64,000 nucleotides of DNA from positions 1,302,001-1,366,000 of the forward strand of contig CADCXD010000004.1 of NCBI GenBank assembly GCA_902806575.1. Direction: 5' to 3'. This DNA is from Jackrogersella multiformis. Taxonomy: Eukaryota; Ascomycota; Sordariomycetes; Xylariales; Hypoxylaceae. Of this stretch, positions 56,149 to 64,000 are shown in pieces; the stretch's first letter is position 1; every line of letters begins with the position of its first letter. Position numbers and translations under genes: made by a program. The notes under the pieces were generated by a model. That model saw nothing but the letters and a program-made list of their open reading frames with translations. It had not been told where the DNA came from and made no database searches.

Positions 56149-59100
56149 CTATACATGCGTCTCGAACTCGTCCGTATCGGCGTATCCCGAGTACTCCTCG
56201 TCGTGGTCCTTGACCCTCTGGAGCTGCTCCGATATGTACTGGTGCAGGTGCTGGTCCGCCTCCTTGCGCACGGCCTCGCGCTCGGGGTCGTCCGGCGCCA
56301 CGCTGCGGACGTCGTACTCCTCGCCGTTGACCGAGATGGCGTCGAAGTCGCTGCGCGCGCCGATGGACCGAGCGGTCGACGACCGGCGCATGTGCCTGCT
56401 CGGCTTGGATGATGGCTTGCCCGAGTTGACCACGCCGACGTGGCGGTGGAACACGTCGTCGAAGTAGTGCGCCATGCCGACGGACGGTGTGCGTGGCGTC
56501 TGCGGAAGGCGGCAGCTGATGCTATACGGGTGTCAGTGTACGAATGTAGCTTCTTTGTGCGGTGACTTACCCAGTGTCGTGGATCATGCGAGCGATCAGC
56601 CCAGTCCAGCCACATTGGTGCGTTGCTCCCAGCCCACGACCCGTGTCTCCATCGAAGAACTCATGGAACCACATATTGTCTTTCCAATAAGGGTCGAAAT
56701 CGAGTACATCGTTTCCGGCGTTGATACTACGGCGTCCATCATCACCACGAGCGAACAAGTGCTGTAACCGGTGCTGAATCTCTTCAGAGACATGGCCAAG
56801 ATGCATATATTCCCCGGATCCAGTAGGGCACTCCACTTGAAAATTGGGCCCGTAGAAGAGATAGAATCGTTGTAAGGATTCCACCAGGAGAAAATTGACG
56901 CAAAGCCAAATAGGGCCTCTCCAGTTGCTATTGCCACCGAATAGGCCGCTGTCTGAGTCACCTGGCACATATCCTACCGTGAATTTTTGACCATTAACAT
57001 CCATGGAGTACGGATTCTCCTTATGGTATCTCGAAAGCGATCGAATACCATGCTCGCTGAAGAATTCATCTTCGTCAAGCATACGCTTCAGGATCTTCTC
57101 CAGGCGGTCTTTACTCACCATCGAAAGGAGGATACGGTTTCCCTTACCTCTCTTCCGAATACTCGCCATATTTCTCTCGGCCAAATCACATCGGTTCTCT
57201 ACGAACCAATCCACACGCTTCTTGAAGGATGGTAACTTGTTAATCAGCTCCGGCTCTAAGGTTAGTGTTGCGTAGAGTGGAATCAGTCCTACGAGCGACC
57301 GGACGGGTAGTTGTTGAATCCACGGTCCGCCCCAAGAAATCGCATCATAGTAGAAGCCATCTTCGTCATTCCATAGGGAATTTTCGTCCTTTCCACCGGA
57401 TTTGAAGGTCATAGCATCGCTGATGAATATGAAATGCTCGAAGAACTTCGAGGCGATATCCTCGTAAATCCGTCGGTGCTTAGCTAGCTCGAGAGCAATA
57501 TTCAGCATACATAGGCAATAGAACGCCATCCATCCCGTGCTGTCAGCCTGTTCAAGGACGCCTCCGGTCGGAAGAGGCTCAGAGCGGTTGAAGAGCCCGA
57601 TGTTGTCCAGCCCGAGGAAACCTCCCTCGAAGACGTTTTTGCCATCCTTGTCCTTTCGATTGACCCACCAGGTGAAGTTCAATAGTAACTTCTGGAATAC
57701 TCTCTCTAGGAAGTCAAGGTCTTGTCTTCCATACAATTTGCGCTCGATCTTGAAAACGCGGAAAGTGGCCCATGCATGAACCGGTGGATTCACATCACCA
57801 AAGTTCCATTCATATCTATAACTAGGTCAGCGTGTTTCCTAATATGCATATCGATGGCAAGTACGTACGCGGGGAGCTGGCCATTTGGATGGCAGTACCA
57901 TTCCCTGGTGAACAAATCAATTTGTTTCTTCGCAAATTCTGGATCGATCATAGCAAGTGGGATACAGTGAAATGCAGAATCCCAAGCCGCGAAGAAGGGA
58001 TATTCCCAGGAGTCTGGCATCGACAGGATGTCATCAATATACAGATGTCTCCATTCCGAGTTTCTGATAGCTTTCCTCTCGGGTGGCGGTGGTGGTTGAG
58101 CGGGATCACCATTGGCCCATTGGTCCCATATGAACTGGTAATATTGCTTACACCACATCATACCCGAAAAGGCCTGACGTTGGATATTGCGGAGGTCCTC
58201 GGACATTGGCAGAGGGCTGATTCTGTAGTAAAATTCATCTGCTTCCTCTTTTCTCTTCTCGATAATATCATCGAATATCTCTTCATCCAAGTAGGTCTCG
58301 TTCTTCCCCGAAAACCGGAAACGAACAACTGTGATAAAAGTTTAGTTTTTGGTATTGCGCACGCGTTTATCGATGACGTACCTGCACATTCGCCAGGAGC
58401 AACACCTCCCGATTCATTGAATTGGAACCACGCCGCACATTTCGTTCCTGTCCTGGCCGGATTCACGGCCTCCTTCTTGCCATCGACGATATAGTTATGG
58501 AATGCATCCTTGACGTATGGTACCTTGTTCTCTCCTTCATAAAGAAGTTCATAATTGGTGTCATTATCGGTAAAGATGAGCTCTGGTTGTACATCTTCCC
58601 CACTGGTCCCAACACCTGGAGAGGGTGACAACAGTACGTATCGATCACCCAACTTGTGATGTTTTGATCTAGCCATGTTCTCAGAGTATTCCGATATCGA
58701 CGGTTTCTTGTCCTCGGATTCCCTTCCCCAGGCCCAAGTGTTACGAAACCAGACATGGGGGATGATATGGAGAGGAGCTGGATCTGGGCCTCGATTCCAC
58801 GCCGTGACTCGGAAGAGGAGCTCATCGGGGTCATTAGCCTCCTTGGCAGTCTCGATAATAATATCCCAGTATCTATCCTCCTCAAATATACCTGTATCGA
58901 TGATCTGATACTCCGGGTCGGTTTTCGACCTCTTGGCGTTCGTTTCCAAGAGATCCTCGTACGGGAAAGCTTTCTGTGGGTATTTATAGAGGTATTTCAT
59001 ATAGGAGTGCTAGATGGTTGTGAATAGGGACCCAAATAAGATAGGTGATGTTGTTTCTTACTGTCTGTGGTTAATCTGTTAGCAGCATACTCCCGTCTAC

Positions 59101-59664
59101 GTGGCAATCGAAGCTTACAGGAGTGTTATCAAGGTGGAAATGGGCTTCTTTGATACTTTCACCATGATTGCCTTGAGGATTTGCTAGGCCAAAGAGTCGT
59201 TCCTTGAGGAAGGGGCTGTTGGTAGTCAGTGAAGAGAACTCGATCGTATTGGGAGCTTGATACAGACTCCTGCTCATTCCAGAAACCAAAGGCGATGTTC
59301 TGTAGGCCATGGGAATCCGATACTCCAGCTATGCCGTCCTCGCCCCAGCGGAAAGCTCGAGATCGTGCGTCGTCATGAGTGAAATCTACACATAGCTACG
59401 AGTAAGCGTGTGCACTACAGAGCAGGGAGGAGAGAGAACCCACGGCTCCAAGCATCGCCGTCAGCACTGTAATCCTCTCGTACTGCACATCACCAGTCAG
59501 TCGGTCAGTTGAGGAGAGGTAACTATTTAGTTTTGCTTGCCTGTAGCCCATTGGCGTTCAGCAACATAAGGACCCCATTTCTTCCAGTATTTGGAACGAC
59601 TCCCGTCCTCTTTGAGGCGCTTCTCTTCCTCGGTGAGGTATTCGTAGTTGTCGACTACAACCAT
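56149..59664 (-). CDS. GH63-like glucosidase-superfamily protein (yeast YMR196W type)
   Basis: Eight exons: 59541-59664, 59444-59482, 59268-59385, 59119-59215, 58382-59009, 57869-58328, 56571-57815, 56149-56521; 3084 nt, 1027 residues, close to the ~1090 of yeast YMR196W. The N-terminus gives YWKKWGPYVAERQWATVREDYSADG and ARSRAFRWGEDGIAG, the (alpha/alpha) barrel begins with LRNIQRQAFSGMMWCKQYYQF and WEYPFFAAWDSAFHCIPLAM (the WDSxF block typical of GH63/GH37), and GLDNIGLFNRSEPLP, GYVPGDSDSGLFGGNSNWRGPIW and HQCGWTGLIARMIHDTG follow. Substrate is unknown: related bacterial enzymes act on glucosyl- or mannosyl-glycerate, while true GH63 trims N-glycans in the ER, but this protein has no signal peptide. 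The C-terminal ~120 residues are a charged tail outside the barrel. Intron 1 uses a GC donor. Confidence 0.87.
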
Positions 59665-60695
59665 ATTTGAAGATTATTTAGTATAGGCCCATTAACCGGA
59701 GGTGAGATAGATAAGCCACTCTAATAGATGTGAATGTAGTTAGAGGAATTATGTAGCTTTTGACAGTACACGAGACACCAGCACGGATATAATAATGAAG
59801 GGGGAGGGGGGGGAGAGGAAGATAAGACGAGACAAGACAAGAAGACAAAAAAAAACGAGAAGCACTGGAACTATAGATTAATCCAGGTACACAACACGGG
59901 CAGAGCTTGACGGTAACTATCTCATTCAGGTAAGCCGATGGATTGGCGATTGTGCGTGCTGAAGCGAGCTAGTCGGATCCTACCTAGCAGCTTAGTATTT
60001 AGTTAGCTACGGCCATATATAAAAGATGTTGTGCCGTTACAGGAATTGAGCCCGCCACGAGGGACGAGGGGAATAAAAGCACATGCGGGGTGATATGACA
60101 TCATTAGGTAGGTATACATCCCTTGGGCAAGCACATGCCGCTGCTGATAAGGCTCCAGAGAGACATCCATGGATGCTTGCTACCTTATATCAATCCCCCC
60201 TACCCTGTCTGCCTGTGTACCGTGTGTTCCGTGTGTACTTAGGGCCTTAGGTACATGTAGCCATTATCAATAGTCTATCAGACGCCAACGATGTAGGATC
60301 CACACGTAAAATCTCACGGCCAGAACCACAATAACAGAATGAACACCAAATAAGTCGCGGCAACAGAGTTAATTATACGAAAAATATTACTCCAGTAGCC
60401 CCCGCCAACTGGCCCTTCATCCAATGAGAAAGTTGAGAATGATCAAACTGTGAAGAGCCCAAAGTCATCCGTCATCCAGTCAAATCGGTCAAATCTACCT
60501 ATACCCTAGGAGCACCCGTGTTTAGCAACAAGGCATAAGGCATAGCCTTAGGTATTACCTTAGGTATTAAACCACCTTTCTAACACCAACTCCCGCATCC
60601 GCTTGATAAGCATGCCTCCTTAGTGTCCACACGCCGGAGCAAACCCATATCGAACCGCAAGGAAGGACGAACGAACAGACGAACGAACGCTGTCA
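59665..60695. other. Spacer: promoter of GH63-like gene and 3' region of RasGEF gene
   Basis: 1.03 kb between two minus-strand genes. G-rich run (GGGGGAGGGGGGG) at about 59799-59814 followed by an A-rich run at 59848; motif half-sites near 60104, 60246 and 60540-60560 (CCTTAGGTATTACCTTAGG). No gene. Confidence 0.55.
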
Positions 60696-63315
60696 CTAGG
60701 CTTTCGCAAACCAAGGGAATTTCTTCTTCCCGGGATCCACAGGACCACCGGTAGGAGACTCTACCTGAATACTACGTTGGTAAACGTCCTAGAATGTCAA
60801 GTCAGCGAGTGCGCCCATTTATTAGGAGTACAACAAGTGCCATCTTACCTCCTCGTCCGTAGGCATCAAGCAGTCTAATATGAGCTCCCTTGCCGTGTCA
60901 TGCTTGGATAGGTTTGGATAAGGAGTACCCTGGCTCTTCATAATAGGTAAGATTACTTCCCCCAAGATCTCAAATTTCTTCCAGTTTATTCGATCACCTT
61001 GGGGTCCCAATAGTGTCATGCTACCCTCTTCGGCCGCGACAAGGTCCCTGCGATGTAACGGAATGAAAGGGATGCGTGGCAATGGTGAGTTTTCCCACGC
61101 GAGTCGATAGGCAAAGTGGCTCTTCTGCGATCCCATTAGGAGCTGCAGTCTCGCAAAGCGTTTATGTATGTCCGTCGGTACGAGCGCCCGAGTCTGGGAG
61201 AGACGGTGAATGGCGGTTCCGCCGATGCCAGCGAGAACAGCGGCGAGACCGTTGTAGTTGTTGAGCTGCCTTAGCTTCAATGCAATGTTCATGAATTTCT
61301 CCATCATCTGAGCGCGATGCTTGGCTTTATCTCGCATGAGGATCAGGTTAGAAACCCAGACCGCGACATGGTTGAAATGGGCAATCATGCGGTTCACGTT
61401 CTTCATAGCTCTGCATTTTTCCTTCTGCTCCGCAGTCAGGCTCACGTGTCGAACCAAGTCGCGTATCCGAATGGAAGAGAACATGACCCAGTCGATGCGC
61501 GTCATCTCATCTGCGATGTCATCGTTTTGTGTATCCATGAATATATGATACCGGAATTTGGTTAGCGGCAATGTGTATGTAGGCACCATTGTTGCCGCCT
61601 CTCGCTCGTAGTCCTCGTAGGAATGGTATTGAAACGAATGAATCTTCCCAGTAGCCCCAGAGTCCGTCTGCAGAGACGAACTAGCCGAAGGCCGGCGTTC
61701 GATCGGTTCGTCGACACCAAGAGAGCTCATACTTTCTGATAAGTCGCCATACCGCCTTGAATCTTTCGTAGTCAACTCATTCTCATCCATGCTATCATCA
61801 GCGCTATCGGCTTTCTCCCAGCCTGTATCATCGGCCTCAAGCACGCCATATTCTAATGTCCTACGCATCTGTTGCGCAGCCACGGAGAATATTGGTTCAG
61901 TGGACAAATGCTTCACGAAGTCCTCCAACTTTCTCTTCGTCGTGGGGCGCGCAAAATCTCCAGGATATGTCGCAACCCACTTCGCAACCACCTCGATAAT
62001 TCGGAGTTGCGTGGCCGTCTTAGTAAGGTAATGGACCGACTTTTCATCCTTAATGCGGTCCAGCCGAGATAAAAGCGATGAAAAGAGAAAACCGGGCGTT
62101 GCGAATTTGCGGTACAAGCACAGGAAAATATCTAAGAAATTGTTGTCTGACCTAGACATTTTATGAGCAACAAGACGATCCACCAACTCGTCGAAAGGAA
62201 CCCCGATTCTCCTAGGCGGGCGCTCAAATACAGATTCGTCGCTCCGCTGCAGCAAAGGTATATCATCGGAGTATCTCATAGACTCCGCGTCCGAATCCTC
62301 AATGTCAAGGAACGAGGAGGCATTCTGAGAACGATCCAGCCTAATGCCCGGAGTGCGGAGCATACTAGAAACGGTTTGGCCGGAATCGTCTTCCATGGTG
62401 TCTGGAAATTGGCCCGTCATATGGGTCCCTGTGTAATCGACCCGCGGTGATCTTGCAGAGCGGTAGTCCGTTCCTGGCTGGGCCGGGAAGCCTCGAAGCA
62501 ACGACATATCCGAACTAGCGCGGCTATGTTTACTATGTTGACTTAGCGGCCGTGCGTTTGTTGATTCTAGTTGGCTATCAAGATGAGCAGCTGAAGCAGC
62601 TCTGCGCCTCGAACCTGTCCCCTCCGCACTCTCCGCTTCTGTAGACTATAGTTAGCGGGGATAGAGAGGGAAAAAAGCAACAAGCTGGTCTCCGCTCATG
62701 TTGCGAATAATATTCATAACACTATTAAACTAGTGCTTACCCTGTCTTTGCAATACTAGTGCTTTAAGGAGCGTAGATAAAGCTATCCTCGCGCTCTCTG
62801 GTTTACTTACGGACGTTTTGAAAGTTGCAAGGCAAGATTGACAGGCTGCGGCAACTGCCTCAGTATCAATATGTCTCGAGCTCTCTGGGTTGTCGCACTT
62901 CGTTGCGACGAGGACCGCTGGCAATGATGTATTCACGAGAGCATCTATCCAGTTTAGTCTTTGTCTAGCTTATAGAGTACATGCGCAGTGGCGCATAAGA
63001 CCACTTACTGAGGGTCTGAGGCAACTCTATGATGCTTTCTCTGTTCATGACATCGTATAAGAGCAACACGCCATTCACGCTAGGTACGATGGCACCGCCC
63101 ATCTGTTTCGGCCACTTGATTTGGCGATCGGGATCCACGTCGAAGTATTCGAGATCCAACTCAAAAAGGGTAACAGCGTAAGGGACATTGTCGATGTTAA
63201 TGCGTGCTGTAGTGGGATTAGGGCCCGGAACGCGTGGTAGGGACATCGCCTTTTGTATGAAGTGGGATTTGCCGACTCCATTGGCGCCTATGACACATAT
63301 GTTGATGCTCTCCAT
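60696..63315 (-). CDS. RasGEF (CDC25-domain) protein fused to an N-terminal degenerate Ras-like domain
   Basis: Exons 63009-63315, 62741-62944, 60849-62638 and 60696-60788; 2394 nt, 797 residues. An upstream in-frame ATG at 63345 would add 10 residues. The first ~165 residues read as a small-GTPase fold: P-loop GANGVGKS (residues ~10-17), PTTARI, and ATKCD in the guanine-specificity place, but the DxxG switch II motif is absent (ELDLEYFD instead). A Ser-rich linker follows, then RasGEF-N (GVPFDELVDRLVAHKMSRSDNNFLDIFLCLYRKF) and the catalytic CDC25-like domain (~residues 500-770; FSSIRIRDLVRHVS, NHVAVWVSNLILMRDKAKHR, NYNGLAAVLAGIGGTAIHRL). It should activate a Ras/Rap-type GTPase at a membrane; whether the attached domain binds nucleotide is open. 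The spliced end is DPGKKKFPWFAKA. Confidence 0.9.
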
Positions 63316-64000
63316 GATGTCAAAAGCATATGACCAAGCATGCACAGCCGAGTATTAGGATCATGTATAGTTAGCAACTCGATGTGTAGAGTTGACGAAG
63401 ATGGCATCACCGAAGAGGTCTCATGGCTATAGTGGTATGTCGTCTTCTTCTGAAGGTTGGTTTGTTTCGTTTATGGTATATATATATATATATATCGAGA
63501 GGCAAAGTTCGAAATGGGAATCGACGACGAGAGCTCTGAAGGAATCCTAAGGAGGCGGGGAATCAAGGGATATATGTATTTCTAGCTAGAATTGCTAGTA
63601 GTCGATCGTATATGATAAAGTCGCCCTCGGGAGGGATAGAAAGTATTAAAGGATATGGAGGATAAATCTATAAAAATCGGTTGCTATGAACTGTTCATGT
63701 AGTTTTTTTCTAGGCTCGGTCGCTTGTGTCGCCCTCGAGTCAACTGGTTTAATAGGATTTAACCTCTGTCTCGATAAAAGAAGGCCGCTGCGAATTATCG
63801 TGTGATGTTACACACCCGTTGCAGTTTAGGCAAGTTGATTGATAAACCGGTGTAACGGTATACTAAAGATGCTTATGGAAAGTCGGACAATTGACGAAGC
63901 GGGATGCGCGAGAGGTGGCTTCACCGATATGAGCGCGAAGAGAGTATATCGACTAGACGAATGGCTGCGTGATCGTTGCGCCGTTCAACCTTAGAGCGCA
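63316..64000. other. 5' region of the RasGEF gene, to window end
   Basis: Promoter side of the minus-strand RasGEF gene. A (TA)n run lies at about 63477-63496. No further gene is visible before the window ends. Confidence 0.55.
63477..63496. repeat. (TA)n microsatellite
   Basis: About ten TA units roughly 160 bp upstream of the RasGEF start. Confidence 0.9.

Noticed and set aside
1..64000. CRISPR array, prokaryotic mobile elements, intact transposon ORF or dispersed 5S rRNA gene
   Set aside because: No regularly spaced direct repeats, no transposase or reverse-transcriptase motifs, and no stretch resembling fungal 5S was seen by eye; a covariance search would be needed to exclude diverged RNA genes.

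Overview
The window is nuclear DNA of a filamentous ascomycete (Pezizomycotina), probably a Sordariomycete. The genes are split by short introns of about 45-160 nt with fungal donors (GTAAGT, GTACGT) and CTAAC/CTGAC-like branch sites. The products are typical fungal housekeeping proteins plus a fungal Dicer-2. The spacers carry dozens of copies of a short palindromic motif built from CCTAGG and GGTACC. Assignments rest on reading the protein families by eye; no database search was possible. Exon models were built by hand and, except where stated, give an intact reading frame whose total length is a multiple of three.

Layout. 1.3-8 kb: a WD40 scaffold (+) and the Golgi Rab-GEF subunit Rgp1 (-), facing each other. 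9-13.8 kb: Dicer-like 2 (-, 7 exons), then an RCC1-repeat protein (+) that ends only 77 bp from the convergent proteasome alpha-2 gene (-). 17.5-24.6 kb: a RING-CH membrane ubiquitin ligase, a GT34 mannosyltransferase and a Ser-rich single-pass membrane protein, all (+). 26.2-26.8 kb: a Nudix hydrolase (-). 26.8-30.2 kb: the longest stretch without a gene, rich in the palindromic motif. 30.2-34.4 kb: arginyl-tRNA-protein transferase Ate1 (+) and a short-chain dehydrogenase (-). 35.3-40 kb: exosome subunit Rrp42 (+), an Ala/Pro-rich putative mitochondrial membrane protein (-) and cytochrome c (+). 40.8-49 kb: AAA-ATPase Rix7 (-), ESCRT-III Vps20 (+) and a polyQ-bearing DUF2293 protein (-). 49-51 kb: a gene-free, AT-rich spacer with a tRNA-like relic and a perfect 12-bp inverted repeat. 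51-64 kb: an unnamed fungal protein with a possible Cys-His-Asp triad (-), ATP synthase OSCP (+), a GH63-like glucosidase-superfamily protein (-) and a RasGEF fused to a degenerate Ras-like domain (-).

There is no operon logic and no clear secondary-metabolite cluster. Several genes share broad themes: mitochondrial respiration (cytochrome c, OSCP, a putative membrane protein), ribosome/RNA processing (Rix7, Rrp42, Dcl2), protein turnover (proteasome alpha-2, RING-CH, Ate1) and Golgi/endosome traffic (Rgp1, Vps20, the mannosyltransferase).

The points most worth a second look are the spacer-specific palindromic motif, the RasGEF with a built-in pseudo-GTPase domain, the triad-bearing unnamed protein with an unresolved frame jump, two GC-AG introns, the 667-nt first intron of ate1 with an antisense ORF inside it, and the tRNA/SINE-like relic near 50.0 kb.
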